DNA of 64,000 nucleotides from Ahniella sp. (GCA_016712105.1 JADJRU010000050.1:1-64000); one strand, 5' to 3'. Positions 1-9,755 are shown, numbered from the stretch's first letter. Numbers and translations are program-made. Notes: generated by a model not told the origin, from the letters alone.

Positions 1-37
1 GTCGCACCTATTCCTTTGAATCGTCATCCCCGCGCAA

Positions 38-1688
38 CAGACCGTGTGAAAACTGCGGTCGTGACGCGAAGGTCTAACGTTTTGCGTTGTTTCTGGTCGG
101 AGGGGGCGATTTTTGGTCCTTCCCCCGGTTTTGGGGTTCAGGACATGACGACGGCGACCTTGGGGCGCATGTATTGGTTCTGCGGCCGTTTTTTGGGCTC
201 AAAAATCTCCCAGATGGTGCGCCAAGCCGCGATCATCTTGTTCGCACTCGCGATGTTGTTGATGGCAACCTTCATGTTGTGCGCGAGGACCAAAGAGGGA
301 GATTTCGGCGCTTGCCTTTTCGATGCCGCGGACGAGGAGCTTTGGTCCACCTAGCAAGTACTTCAGGCTGGCAAATGGATGTTCAGCGATGGTCTTTCGA
401 CGCCTGACCATATCTGGGTGCAGCTTGGCTCGCGCATTCATCCGCTCTGCGGCATCGGCATGGAATGCAGCGCGATGCTGCGGAACTTACTGTCGGTGCA
501 GTTCGGCCGAAGCGGGCAATTCGGGCAAGCGTTTGTCTTGTATTGATAGGTCTGTTTGCCCTGGTCCGTCTTGTACTTGCGAAGCACCTCCCCGGCCGGA
601 CAGTGATAGATGTCTTGCTCCGGGTCGTATCTGAACTGAGATTGCGAAAATGCCTTGCCCGCGGTGTTCGGCACCAACGGTGCCGGCACGATCACCGTGA
701 TTCCTTGCTGATCGCATCGGCTTGCATGCTCTCCATTCTGATAACCCGTATCAGCAATGACCGTCAGCGACGCCGCTTCCAGAACCGATTTGGCTGCCTC
801 TGCCATCGGCGCCAATTGCTGGTGGTCATTGCCATCATTGGTCACCGCAAAATCGACAATCAACGCATGCTTAGCATCTACCGCCGTCTGCGTTATAGGC
901 CACCTGCATGCCGTCATGCGCCGTCCGCATCAACTTCGCTTCTGCCTCTGTCGCAACGAACTGCTTCGACGTCTTCAGTTCGCCCTCGATCGTCAATAGG
1001 CCCCTCTCGGCGCTCTCTTAATGCTGCCAGCGCCGACTCCACCGCCTTCGGATCTTCCTGCGGCTCTTGCCGATCTGTCCGGTCCAGCCCATCAAGGTAA
1101 TCCTTGATCCGCCGGTCAATCAATTGCCTCGTCGAATCTACCCGCGACTGCGTCCACACCTGCTTCTTCGAACTCGCTGCTCGAAACTTGCTGCCATCCA
1201 CTGCTACCAGTTCAGCTGCAAACAAATCCTGCGCACGACAGAACAGCGTGAACGCCCGACACGCCTTCGTGATCGCCTTCGCGTTGTCCTTCCGAAAGTC
1301 GGCAATTGTCTTGAAGTCTGGCCGCAGCTTGTTCAGCAGCCAAAGCAACTCCACATTCCGGCCAGCCTCGCGTTCCAGTCGTCTCGACGACCGTATCTGG
1401 TTCAAATACCCATATACATAAAGCTTCAGCAAATCCCCGGGCGAATAACCAGGCCGTCCCGTCGCCTTCGCCACCGCCCGATCAAACCCAAGCCCGGCCA
1501 AGTCCAGCGAATCCACAAATGCATCGATCACCCGCACCGGCGAGCCTTCACGAATCAAATCGTCGAGCACCTCCGGAAACAACGTCGCCTGATTCCGGCT
1601 CTCGCCTACGATGTGGCCCATCTATCGCTCCCAGATCCGTTCCGCTCCACGAATTTTCTCATGTGGCGCGGAGTTTTCACACGGTCTG
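38..1688 (-). mobile_element. IS1182-family insertion sequence
   Basis: A 1651-bp element bounded by matching terminal inverted repeats: CAGACCGTGTGAAAACT at 38-54 and its reverse complement at 1672-1688. It is flanked by a 4-bp direct repeat GCAA (34-37 and 1689-1692). Its only gene is a broken transposase on the minus strand. Joining the flanks restores CCCCGC-GCAA-GCGGGG, so the element inserted in the four-base loop of a REP-type hairpin. Length and transposase type fit IS1182; the boundaries are read directly from the sequence. Confidence 0.85.
138..1621 (-). pseudogene. IS1182-family transposase, frameshifted
   Basis: The N-terminal part (1621 down to about 1000) reads as an intact IS1182 transposase start, with the segment GYSPGDLLKLYVYGYLNQ and the first catalytic stretch around LVAVDGSKF. 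Similarity then continues in other frames: TAVDAKHALIVDF and ADTGYQNGEH (about 900-700), a cysteine-rich segment CPNCPLRPNC (about 550-510), and the C-terminal NMKVAINNI segment (about 280-260). At least four frame changes are needed, near 1000, 910, 460 and 350. The protein cannot be made whole, so this copy could move only if a related transposase acts in trans. Confidence 0.85.
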
Positions 1689-2470
1689 GCAAGCGGGGAT
1701 CCACTCGTTGCGACAAGGTTTGGGCAGTGTGGCACTCGAGTGGTTTCCCGCTTTCGCGGGAATGACGGAGTTGGTGTGTGCCAGCGGACTTCAGACTCTC
1801 GCGATCAAGCGAACTCCCCCATCCGTCATCCCCGCGCAAGCGGGGATCCACTCGTTGCGACAAGGTTTGGGTAGTGTGGCACTCAGGTGGCTTTCGCGGG
1901 AATGACGGAGTTGGTGTGTGCCAGCGGATTTCAGGCTCTCGCGATCAAGCGAACTCCTCCATCCGTCATCCCCGCGCAAGCGGGGATCCACTCGTTGCGA
2001 CAAGGTTTGGGTAGTGTGGCACTCGAGTGGTTTCCCGCTTTCGCGGGAATGACGGAGTTGGTGTGTGCCACCGGACTTCAGACTCTCGCGATCAAGCGAA
2101 CTCCCCCATCCGTCATCCCCGCGCAAGCGGGGATCCACTCGTTGCGACAAGGTTTGGGTAGTGTGGCACTCGAGTGGTTTCGCTTGCGCGGGAATGACGG
2201 AGCTGGTGTGTGCCAGCGGATTTCAGACTCTCGCGATCAAGCGAACTCCCCCATCCGTCATCCCCGCGCAAGCGGGGATCCACTCGTTGCGACAAGGTTT
2301 GGGCAGCGTGGCACTCGAGTGGTTTCCCGCTTGCGCGGGAATGACGGAGTTGGTGTGCCACCAGCTTTCAGATTCCCGCTTTCGCGGGAACGACGGAGCT
2401 GTGTGCCACCAGCTTTCAGATTCCGCTTCGCGGGAATGACGGAGTTGGTGTGTGCCGCCGGCTTTCGCGG
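1689..2470. repeat. Tandem REP/REPIN array, ~145-bp period
   Basis: Tandem units begin with CGTCATCCCCGCGCAAGCGG at 1824, 1964, 2111 and 2256, so spacing is 140, 147 and 145 bp. An earlier unit is split by the IS (22-37 plus 1689-1823). Each unit holds a CCCCGC-GCAA-GCGGGG hairpin and, in opposite orientation, a CCCGC-(TTTC or TTGC)-GCGGG hairpin, separated by the conserved ACTCGTTGCGACAAGG and followed by a spacer containing TCGCGATCAAGCGAACTCC. The last unit decays into three short hairpins (2325-2440). Open frames across it show no protein family. No REP-associated transposase lies in the window. Confidence 0.85.
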
Positions 2471-2489
2471 CCCTGACGCCCAGCACAGC

Positions 2490-4199
2490 TCACTCGAAAC
2501 CGTTGCTCAACAAGGGCCGCATCTCGAACGCGCCAAGGTCATGCGTCGAAGCACTGCCCAACCGATTCGGTACGGTCGGATCATCGGTGCTGCCGAACGG
2601 TTCGAGGTCAGCGCCCGCAACCAGCATGGTATCGCCCGGCATCGCACTGCCATCACAGGCATCAATCGCCACGTCGCCATCGGCCGGTCGATAGTCGTAA
2701 CCGGCGCGATACACGAACCGATACGGCAGCCCCATCTGCAGCGATCTGGTGGCCGACGGCGGGAAGGGCCCGGGTGCCATCACGCAGTCGTACAAGACGA
2801 TGTTGGGTTGATTGCCGGCGGCCATGCTGTTGCCCACGCGTGGCTCGATAATGGACGAGTAGACCGACACCTGGGTTGTCGCAGCCGACTCGGCACCGAG
2901 TTGGAGTTCAGCGCGGGACACCGAGCCGCCATCCATCCGGTTGTCGGCCATCGTGACGTGACGAAGAATCACGCGACTCTGGTTGTTCGTGTTGCTGACC
3001 CGGATCGTTCCGCAGGAGCCTGAACTGGCCGTACATTGGTTGTCGGCCAATACGACCGATTCCATTGTCAGTCGGTTGGTCAGGCCGCTGGTCACCGACT
3101 GGATGAAACTGTCGATGATTGAATCACGGCCGATGTTCCGGCTGATCAGGGCTTGGCCTACATATGCATTGCTGCCGTTCCACAACGAGATCGCGCCGCC
3201 GGCAAATGCAGCCGTATTGCCGGTGATCTGGTTACACCCGAAAGCGCCCTGGCAAATGATCGGCCAACCAGAAATTGTTGGATGACGAAGCATCTGAAGT
3301 TGTGCGCCGAACAGGTAGATCGCACCGCCATATCGACTGGCCGTGTTGTCGCGCAGCGACGTCTCGCGCAAGTTGACCGACGTAAATCCGTTTGCATAAA
3401 TGCCGCCGCCATCATGTGCGCTGTTCTGCTGGATACGAACGCCCGACAGAGCGGGGTAGGGCTCAAACAGATCGTACGTCAGGGACATGGTGGACACCTC
3501 GGCCGAGCGCGTCGCGGTGCCGGTGGCGTAGATCGCCCCGCCCTGGCGGTCGCCACCGAGCAGGGCGCTGTTCTGATGCAGCAAGACATCGGCGATGTCC
3601 AAACGCAGCGCCGCTTCGTCGACGTAAATGCCACCACCCTTCGTCGCCTGATTGTTTCGTACGACCGTCCCGCGATACAGCAGCACCATCCCGCCGGTGC
3701 CGGTCACTGCAATGCCGCCGCCCAGTTGGGCCGTGTTGTTGCGGATCACCGAGTCGTAGATCAAGACCAGGCCTGAGCCGTTTTTCCAGATGCCACCGCC
3801 GGCCAGAAGGCTGGCGTTGCCGCCGAGTGAGATGTCCACCTGGCGTAGCGTCAGTCCATCTCCGGCATCAACAAACAGGACAGAATTGACGCCGTTGCCT
3901 TCGATGCCGTGGCGCAGTCCCGCTGTGGGACTCGGGGCGCTGCAACTGGCGTATCCGCCTGCGATTTCCAGTTCATCACTGATGCTCGCGGCAATCCCGC
4001 CGTAGTTCGTACTGAGCAGCAGGAAATCCTTCCCGGGATTGGCGTTGGCGGCGTTGATGGCGCCACTGAACGTATGGGTGCAGGCCGCATCACCGGCTTG
4101 TCCGACGCGATAGATCAACGCGTGTGCGGGGAAAGCGGACAGGAGCAGGAAAGCGGTCATCAACGCCAAACGGGCAAGGTGGGTCGGAAAAAGGGCCAT
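2490..4199 (-). CDS. Secreted parallel beta-helix (right-handed) protein
   Basis: A 569-residue protein starting at the ATG at 4199, chosen because it opens a clean signal peptide (MALFPTHLARLALMTAFLLL, then SAFPAHA) where longer starts add unrelated residues. The mature part has many turns of the type N-N-T-A-x-x-G-G-G-I, typical of polymorphic outer-membrane/pectate-lyase-like beta helices (GGGIAV, GGGIYVD, DGGGIYA, YGGAIYL, AGGAISL). No catalytic residues are recognised. It ends LLSNGFE, a tail shared with two other secreted proteins here. Function unknown; surface or secreted structural protein is inferred. It ends close to the REP array. Confidence 0.75.
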   Translation of the reverse strand: MALFPTHLARLALMTAFLLLSAFPAHALIYRVGQAGDAACTHTFSGAINAANANPGKDFLLLSTNYGGIAASISDELEIAGGYASCSAPSPTAGLRHGIEGNGVNSVLFVDAGDGLTLRQVDISLGGNASLLAGGGIWKNGSGLVLIYDSVIRNNTAQLGGGIAVTGTGGMVLLYRGTVVRNNQATKGGGIYVDEAALRLDIADVLLHQNSALLGGDRQGGAIYATGTATRSAEVSTMSLTYDLFEPYPALSGVRIQQNSAHDGGGIYANGFTSVNLRETSLRDNTASRYGGAIYLFGAQLQMLRHPTISGWPIICQGAFGCNQITGNTAAFAGGAISLWNGSNAYVGQALISRNIGRDSIIDSFIQSVTSGLTNRLTMESVVLADNQCTASSGSCGTIRVSNTNNQSRVILRHVTMADNRMDGGSVSRAELQLGAESAATTQVSVYSSIIEPRVGNSMAAGNQPNIVLYDCVMAPGPFPPSATRSLQMGLPYRFVYRAGYDYRPADGDVAIDACDGSAMPGDTMLVAGADLEPFGSTDDPTVPNRLGSASTHDLGAFEMRPLLSNGFE

Positions 4200-4290
4200 G
4201 GTGCGCTCCAGTTGGAATCTTGTCTGGAGATACGCAGGAAGGCGCCCAGTCTTGTCATGACATCGGTATCGCGATGAACAGAAGTCCCTC

Positions 4291-4385
4291 GTCATTGCGA
4301 GCCCGAAGGGCGCGGCAATCTCCTGCTTGCGGACAAGCTTCAGGCAAGCACGAGATTGCCGCGTCGCCGCGCTCCTCGCAATGAC
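4291..4385. repeat. Imperfect inverted repeat, GTCATTGCGAG type
   Basis: About 95 bp starting GTCATTGCGAG and ending CTCGCAATGAC, with inner arms GGCAATCTC / GAGATTGCC. This is a palindromic intergenic repeat of a type widespread in proteobacteria. It lies immediately upstream of the beta-helix gene on the opposite side of its start. No coding content seen. Confidence 0.65.
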
Positions 4386-4440
4386 GGCTTTCAGACCGAT
4401 GTGCGCGTTCGCGTATCGATCTGGGCGGCGCCGAAGAATC

Positions 4441-4575
4441 CTTCTCCCGTGTTACACGGGAGAAGGTGGCCGTAGGCCGGATGAGGGAAAGTCTGGCGCG
4501 AAGTTTCGGCGGGAGAAGGTGGCCGTAGGCCGGATGAGGGAAAGTCTGGCGCGAAGTTTCGGCGGGAGAAGAATT
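4441..4575. repeat. 53-bp direct repeat, GGGAGAAGG type
   Basis: A hairpin CTTCTCCCGTG-TTA-CACGGGAGAAG (4441-4465) is followed by two identical 53-bp units beginning GGGAGAAGGTGGCCGTAGGC at 4458 and 4511, and a partial third at 4564. The same word family recurs in inverted form at 60.95-61.18 kb. No gene is seen between 4386 and 4678. Confidence 0.75.
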
Positions 4576-4678
4576 GCTTCGTTCATGTTCAATGGGCATG
4601 GCAAACCCGACGGGTCATTTGAAACGAATCCCGGAGTCCCTGTCTGGTGGGGCCAGTGCTATCGCCGCGATATGAAAA

Positions 4679-7397
4679 TCATCGAACTTGCCAATCTTTC
4701 AACAAGCGCTCAGCCATGGCGCGATCGATCTCGCCCTCATCACAGCAGGCACGCAACACAGGTAACGTCTTAGCCAAATCTGTCATCGCCGCCGCATGAT
4801 TCCCTTGGCGCTTGAACAAGGATGCGCGATCCAGCAGGATCTGTGCGCGCAAGGGATGTTGTTCGGGCAGTACCGCGATGGCTTCCTGCTCGCCCGTGTT
4901 CAGATGGGCGGCAGCATCCGCAAGGTCGCCCGCTTGAAGCGACACCAATGCCATCGCACGCCACAAGCGCACACGCCAGGGATGAGGGTTCGGGAACACA
5001 ACCAGCATCGACTTGCTGGTGCGTTCGCTGAAAGCGCGAGCCTCGTCGAGTTGTCCCGCGAGCAATGCCAGGCGGATCGACCGGAATTCTTGCAGCGTCG
5101 CCGTAAACGACTCCGGCCCTTGGCTGGCCAATGCGCGGTCACGCACGCTCGCTAGTTGTTTCATGGCTTCCGCGGGAAATCCGGCGTAACCACGAGCACG
5201 TGCAAGATTACTTTCAACGAGCAGGCGCTCCGGGTCGGTTTCGCTGCGCTCTTCCCGAAGCAGGAGGTCCAGGGCTTTCTGGCAATACGTTGCCGCCAGC
5301 GCATAACGCCCGAAGCCGGTGTCGGCATCACAGAGGTTGTTCAAATGCCGCGGATTGTTCTCAGGCGTGGGTCCGCCTGAGGCAGCGAACACCTCGGCAG
5401 CCAGTTGGTATTCCGCGCGCGCGTCGGAGAATCGTCCAAGTGTGGCCAACAGGATCGCGTAATCGTTGTGCAAGCCCATTGCGCGCGTGCCGCGGTCACC
5501 GATGTATTCACGCTGGGCGGCGATCGCGCGGGCAAACGCCTCCGCGGCGAGGTCGAGCTCACCCAATGCCTGGTGCGCACGGGCCAAGGTTCGTTCCAAT
5601 TCGATGCTGCGTGTGCGATCGAGGTCGGGTGTCTTGTTCAGGACCGACAAGGCCGACGACGCAGCCGATGCCGCATCAGCGAAGCGTTGTTCGTCCATGG
5701 CGAGAATCGCGCGTGTGGTGTCGCGATCCAGATGATCCTGCGGCTGCGCGTCGAGTCGCGCGAACCAAGTCTCGGCGCGGGTCATGGCGGCGCGCGCTTC
5801 GTCGGTGTTGCGCAGTCCGAGCCATTGATTCACGAGCAGCAACTCGGTCTGGAACTGGCTGCGTAAGTCGTTCGGTGCAAAACGCTGACGCAGCACTTGC
5901 GCACGTTGTGCGGCAGCGAGCGCTTCGTCGTTACGGCCCAGGTCAAACAGGATCAACGCAAGTGTGTGCTCGCGATCAGCCCGGAGCAGGCCGGCATACG
6001 GGTCGTCGGGCGCTGGCGCGGCAAGGCCGGCAGTCAGGAGTCGGACCGCATTCTCGCCATCTCCCAGTCGCTGATAGAGCACGCCCAGGCTGGCGGACAA
6101 CTCGCCGAGCAAAGCCGGATCGGCTGGGGGTGCTTCGGTCAACAAGTGCTCCGCGCGTTGCAGCAGTTCGGCTGGCGCGAGCGACTGGCCGAGTGTGTGT
6201 TCCGGCGCTACGCCCGCAAACATGCGTGCATAGAAGTCGACGACACTGCGCGAGCGCTCGAGCTGCTGTTCGGCCTGCACACGTGCCAAGTCTGCTCGGG
6301 CGCGCTCCTGCTCGGCTTTACCCAAGGCATCAAACCAGCGCCAACCCAGCAGCACAATGACCACCAGCGCCGTGACGGTTGCGACGCTGCCAGTGGGATG
6401 TCGGCGCAGAAGCTTGCCGAGGCGGTAGTGCCAGGTGGACGCCGCCGCACGAACCGGCCGGCGTTCGCGCCAGGCAACCAGATCGTCCTGCAGTTCCGCC
6501 ATCGTCAGATAACGATCTGACGGCGCCTCGGCTGTGGCTTTGGCCACGATGGACCGAAGGTCGTTATCGACTTTATCTTTACCCAGTACTTCGGCGAGGA
6601 TCCGGCCCAGGCTGTAAACGTCGGTGCCGGTGCCGACCGCTTTGCCGGCGAGTTGTTCGGGGCTGGCGTATCCCGGCGTGAAGACGCGCGTTGAGGCATC
6701 GTCGTCGGCCGTGTCCGGATCCAGTAGTTTGGCCACACCAAAGTCGAGCAACTTCACTCCCAACTCGGGTGTGATCATCACGTTCGCGGGTTTCAGGTCG
6801 CGGTGAATCACCAGATGCTGGTGCGCGTGTTGCACCGCGGACGCAATCCGCTCGATCCACAGCAGGGCGGTAGCGCGATCGGGCACTTGCCGCGCAGCTT
6901 TTGCGCCAGCGTTTCGCCGCGCACGTACTCCACGACCAGATAAGGCTGGCCCGATTCCGTCTCGCCACCGTCGATCGCCGCGCGATGTCGGGATGGTCGA
7001 GCGTGGCCAGAATGTCCGGCTCCCGACGGAAGCGGCAGCGCTCCTCGTCCAGCAATCGGCCGCGCATCAGCTTGATTGCCCCGCGCTGGATCGTGCCGTC
7101 GATCTCACGCTCGCCAAGCAGCACCGTGCCCATGCCGCCGCGGCCGAGTTCGCCGATGATGTTCCAGGCGCCGATCCGGCCAGCAACTGGGGTGTCCACG
7201 GACTCGTTGAAGTTAATCGGTGCAAAAGCCGTAGCGATTCGGCTGTCCGGTTCGGCATCGGCTGAGAGCAGGGCGCGGAGTCGTGTCGCCTGTGTCGCCG
7301 GCAAACTGGCCAGCAAGGCCTCCCGGCCCGGCGCGTCCAAGGCCTGAAGTTGATCAAACAGCTCCGCCAGCGACAGTCCAGTCTTGTCAGCGGCCAT
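4679..7397 (-). pseudogene. Membrane Ser/Thr protein kinase with TPR-like tail, two frameshifts
   Basis: Start at ATG 7397, overlapping the end of the ECF sigma gene by 11 bp, so the two form an operon. Domains in order (about 906 aa when joined): P-loop GRGGMG at residues 85-90, invariant Lys in GAIKLM near 109, catalytic HRDLKPAN near 198, DFG in LLDFGVAKLL, APE-like YASPEQL, one membrane segment near 335-355 (ATVTALVVIVLLGW), then a long helical repeat region like tetratricopeptide kinases. The frame breaks near 6977 (after DHPDIAR, one base short of ARLIDGGETESG) and near 6886 (one base short of LRGKVPDRATA). Either a decayed gene or assembly errors; the kinase core would be lost as written. 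Confidence 0.85.
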
Positions 7398-7959
7398 GGG
7401 GGCCCGCCGAGTCCTGCAGGGCGTCTTTGAGCCAAGCGCGACCGAATCGCAGTGCGCGGTCCACCGTGCTGGGTGAAACCGCCATCAGGTCCGCGATGGC
7501 CTCGCGCTCCAAACCCGAAAAATAAGTCAGCGAAATCACCTCCGCAGCCCGCGCATCGGCCTCCGCGAGCGCCAGGATGGCCTCGTCGATGTCATGGACC
7601 GAAGACTCGGGTGCGGCCAGCACATCGGCCTTGTCGTCGAGGCTGGTGATATCGCCGGCGTCCCGTTTGCCGGCGGATCGCCGTCGCGCCCCGTCAATCA
7701 GCACCTGCCGTGTCGCCAGTGCCAGCACGTTCATCAGATGGCGACGGTCCTGCCATTCACCCGTCTGTTTCAGTACTCGCATCAGCGCCTCGTGCGCCAG
7801 CTCCGTCGGGGCGAGTGTGGCCTGCGCGTGGCGTGCGAGCTGCCGCCGCGCAATCTCGCGGGCTTCCTGATACACCAGCTCAACCAGCGAATCGCGCGCA
7901 CGTAAGGTGCCGTTGCGCCAGGCAAAAAGCAGGGCTTGGAAGTCGGGAGCGTCCGTCAT
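7387..7959 (-). CDS. ECF-family RNA polymerase sigma factor, kinase-linked type
   Basis: A 190-residue sigma-70 family factor. The ATG at 7959 (MTDAPDFQ) is preferred over a TTG six codons upstream. Region 2 covers roughly residues 20-90 (EALMRVLKQTGEW, LATRQVLIDGARRR); region 4 covers roughly 125-180, with the helix-turn-helix EVISLTYFSGLEREAIADLMAVSPSTVDRALR. This layout matches the ECF subgroup (TIGR02999-like) whose genes sit next to a Ser/Thr kinase, as here. The likely role is a phosphorylation-gated transcription switch; no anti-sigma gene is present. Intact, unlike its kinase partner. Confidence 0.88.
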   Translation of the reverse strand: MTDAPDFQALLFAWRNGTLRARDSLVELVYQEAREIARRQLARHAQATLAPTELAHEALMRVLKQTGEWQDRRHLMNVLALATRQVLIDGARRRSAGKRDAGDITSLDDKADVLAAPESSVHDIDEAILALAEADARAAEVISLTYFSGLEREAIADLMAVSPSTVDRALRFGRAWLKDALQDSAGPHGR

Positions 7960-8029
7960 GAGAGGAATGCTAGCCAATCCACAGGCAACAAAGATTGATC
8001 CAACGCATGAACGGCGACCAACACGGACC

Positions 8030-8056
8030 TTGATTCCCCGCCGGGCGCCCTATACT
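8030..8056 (+). promoter_or_regulatory. Candidate sigma-70 promoter of ssrA
   Basis: TTGATT at 8030-8035 and TATACT at 8051-8056 precede the tmRNA by about 30 bp. The 15-bp spacing is shorter than ideal, so the -10 box is the firmer half of the call. Confidence 0.5.
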
Positions 8057-8084
8057 GAAGTCACTCGTGAAATACAGTTTACCC

Positions 8085-8433
8085 GGGGGCGATCGGCTTC
8101 GACGGGGGATTCGAAATCACTGGGTGCATGCCGAGGGGGTAGCTTTCCTCGATAATCCAGCTGCAAAACTCTAGTTGCCAACGACGACAACTACGCACTG
8201 GCCGCTTAAGGCCTAAGCCCCGACCGAGCGATTACCGGTGCTCGCGAAGGAAGGGTCATGATCACCGGATAAGCGCTGCCTGTGCCTGGGTGACAGCGAC
8301 GAAAATCAACAGGCTGGTCCATGGGTAAGCGCGCGTTTCGGCATCCCGCGGACGAGACCAAAGAGACGATAAGCATGTAGTACCTGGGACGTAGGTTCTT
8401 CGGACGCGGGTTCAATTCCCGCCGCCTCCACCA
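8085..8433 (+). ncRNA. ssrA: Transfer-messenger RNA (tmRNA)
   Basis: One-piece tmRNA of 349 nt. The 5' end GGGGGCG pairs with CGCCTCC just before the 3' CCA to form the tRNA-like acceptor stem; the T-arm GGGTTCAATTCCC is at 8408-8420. The 5' region contains the conserved GATCGGCTTCGACGGGG. The tag reading frame starts at GCC 8177 and reads ANDDNYALAA followed by TAA at 8207-8209. It rescues stalled ribosomes together with SmpB (not in this window). Its 3' end is a classic integration site, and an accessory region starts directly behind it. Confidence 0.97.
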
Positions 8434-8436
8434 AAG

Positions 8437-8466
8437 AAAAGGCCACCCGCAAGGGTGGCTTTTGCT
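8437..8466 (+). terminator. Rho-independent terminator of ssrA
   Basis: Stem GGCCACCC-GCAA-GGGTGGCT followed by TTTTGCTTTTT directly behind the CCA end of tmRNA. Confidence 0.88.
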
Positions 8467-8625
8467 TTTTGGTGGATGTGGTTCGGAAGGGAACCGCAAC
8501 GGGTTCACAAATTTGTCTGGAACAAATTTGGACGGCGGAGCCGGCCCGCGCTGCGTCCGACGTCCCCCCGATTTTGAGTAGCAGGCCGATTTGGAGTCCA
8601 ATTCCCCATACGACGGAGGTTGGAC

Positions 8626-8889
8626 GTGAAGAAACGTTTTTCGGAAGAACAAATCATTGGGTTCCTGCGTGAGGCGGAAGCCGGCATGCCGATCAAGGAC
8701 CTATGCCGGCGGCATGGTTTCAGCGAGGCCTCGTACTACCTGTGGCGCAGCAAGTTCGGCGGCATGAGTGTGTCGGATGCCAAGCGCCTTAAGGACCTTG
8801 AGGCGGAGAACGCCCGGCTGAAGAAGCTGCTGGCGGAACAGGTCTTCGAGAACGACGTCATCAAGGACGTCTTGAGAAAAAAGGCCTGA
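8626..8889 (+). CDS. IS3-family transposase OrfA
   Basis: Helix-turn-helix DNA-binding protein of about 87 residues. The GTG at 8626 is taken as start because GGAGG lies six bases upstream (8615-8619). HTH segment: IKDLCRRHGFSEASYYLWRSKFGG; then a leucine zipper (LKDLEAENARLKKLLAEQVFE) used for OrfA/OrfAB oligomerisation. The end contains A-AAA-AAG at 8877-8883, the usual -1 ribosomal frameshift site producing the OrfAB transposase. Confidence 0.92.
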   Translation: MKKRFSEEQIIGFLREAEAGMPIKDLCRRHGFSEASYYLWRSKFGGMSVSDAKRLKDLEAENARLKKLLAEQVFENDVIKDVLRKKA

Positions 8890-8909
8890 CCGCACCGGCG
8901 AAGCGCGAG

Positions 8910-9716
8910 TTGGTGCGGCAAATGATCGACCTTGGTCTGAGCGAACGGCGTGCCCTGCGCGCCGTTCGGATGAGCGCGAGCGCGTTCCGATACGAACCGA
9001 GACCAGACCGGAACGTCGAGCTCCGGCAGGAGATCGTGACGCTGGCCCATCGGCACAAGCGCTACGGCGTTGGAATGATCCATCTGAAACTGCGGCAGTC
9101 GGGAGTGGCGGTGAACTACAAACGCGTGGAACGGCTTTACCAGGACGCCAGTCTTCAGGTGCGCAGACGCAAGCGAAAGAAGGTGCCCATCGGCGACCGG
9201 CAGCCGCTGCTTCGCCCGCAGGCGGCCAACGAGGTATGGTCGGTCGACTTCGTGTTCGATCGCACGGCGGAGGGCCGCGTTCTGAAGTGCCTGACCATCG
9301 TTGACGACGCGACCCACGAAGCGTTGGCCGTCGAAGTCGAGCGGGCAATCTCTGGGCACGGCGTCGCCCGCGTGATGGATCGGCTGGCCGTGTCACGTGG
9401 CCTGCCAAAGATCATTCGCAGCGACAACGGCAAGGAGTTCTGCGGCAAGGCGATGCTCGAATGGGCGCATCAGCGTGGTGTGCAACTACGCCTGATTGAA
9501 CCCGGAAAGCCTAACCAGAACGCGTACATCGACAGCTTCAACGGTCGCCTACGCGATGAATGTCTCAATGAGCACTGGTTTCCGAACTTGCTTCAGGCGC
9601 GATCAGTGATCGAGACCTGGCGTCGGGAGTACAACGGAGAACGACCGAAGAGAGCCTTGGGCGGGATGACTCCATACGCCTACGCAAAGCAGCTGGCTGA
9701 GATTCAGATAAAGTAG
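8910..9716 (+). CDS. IS3-family transposase OrfB (DDE integrase domain)
   Basis: Expressed mainly as an OrfAB fusion through -1 slippage at 8877-8883; the open frame continues upstream as KKGLTAPAKRELVRQMIDLG. It contains the HTH_21 segment (RYGVGMIHLKLRQ) and the rve integrase core with the catalytic triad in VWSVDFVFD, IIRSDNGKEF and the DSFNGRLRDECLNEHWF box. The C-terminus YNGERPKRALGGMTPYAYA is standard for the family. No frame damage is seen. Confidence 0.92.
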   Translation: MVRQMIDLGLSERRALRAVRMSASAFRYEPRPDRNVELRQEIVTLAHRHKRYGVGMIHLKLRQSGVAVNYKRVERLYQDASLQVRRRKRKKVPIGDRQPLLRPQAANEVWSVDFVFDRTAEGRVLKCLTIVDDATHEALAVEVERAISGHGVARVMDRLAVSRGLPKIIRSDNGKEFCGKAMLEWAHQRGVQLRLIEPGKPNQNAYIDSFNGRLRDECLNEHWFPNLLQARSVIETWRREYNGERPKRALGGMTPYAYAKQLAEIQIK

Positions 9717-9755
9717 CCCCGGACTCTAAACAGCCCCGCTACTGAAATCGGGGGG

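Larger units (their letters stand above)
8564..9755 (+). mobile_element. IS3-family (IS407-group) insertion sequence
   Basis: About 1192 bp with terminal inverted repeats CCCCCCGATTTTGAGTAGC (left) and CCCCCCGATTTCAGTAGC (right, reverse complement). Flanks carry ACGT on both sides (8560-8563 and 9756-9759), the 4-bp duplication typical of the IS407 group. It encodes overlapping orfA and orfB joined by an A6G slippery site. Both genes look intact, so the copy may be active. Confidence 0.85.

Noticed and set aside
1689..2470. Tandem repeats that might be a CRISPR array
   Set aside because: The period is about 145 bp and the spacers are themselves repeated; there are no unique spacers and no cas genes.
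1887..3023. Long open frame across the REP array
   Set aside because: Its residues repeat with the DNA repeat and it runs antisense into the beta-helix gene; no family resemblance or ribosome site.
4679..7397. Programmed frameshifting to explain the kinase breaks
   Set aside because: Neither join has a slippery heptamer, and each is repaired simply by adding one base.
8085..8433. A tRNA gene at the 3' CCA end near 8400
   Set aside because: The tRNA-like end belongs to tmRNA; the tag frame and acceptor pairing establish this.
8877..8883. A frameshift error in the IS3 transposase
   Set aside because: A-AAA-AAG at the orfA/orfB join is the standard -1 slippage site of this group, so the two frames are normal.
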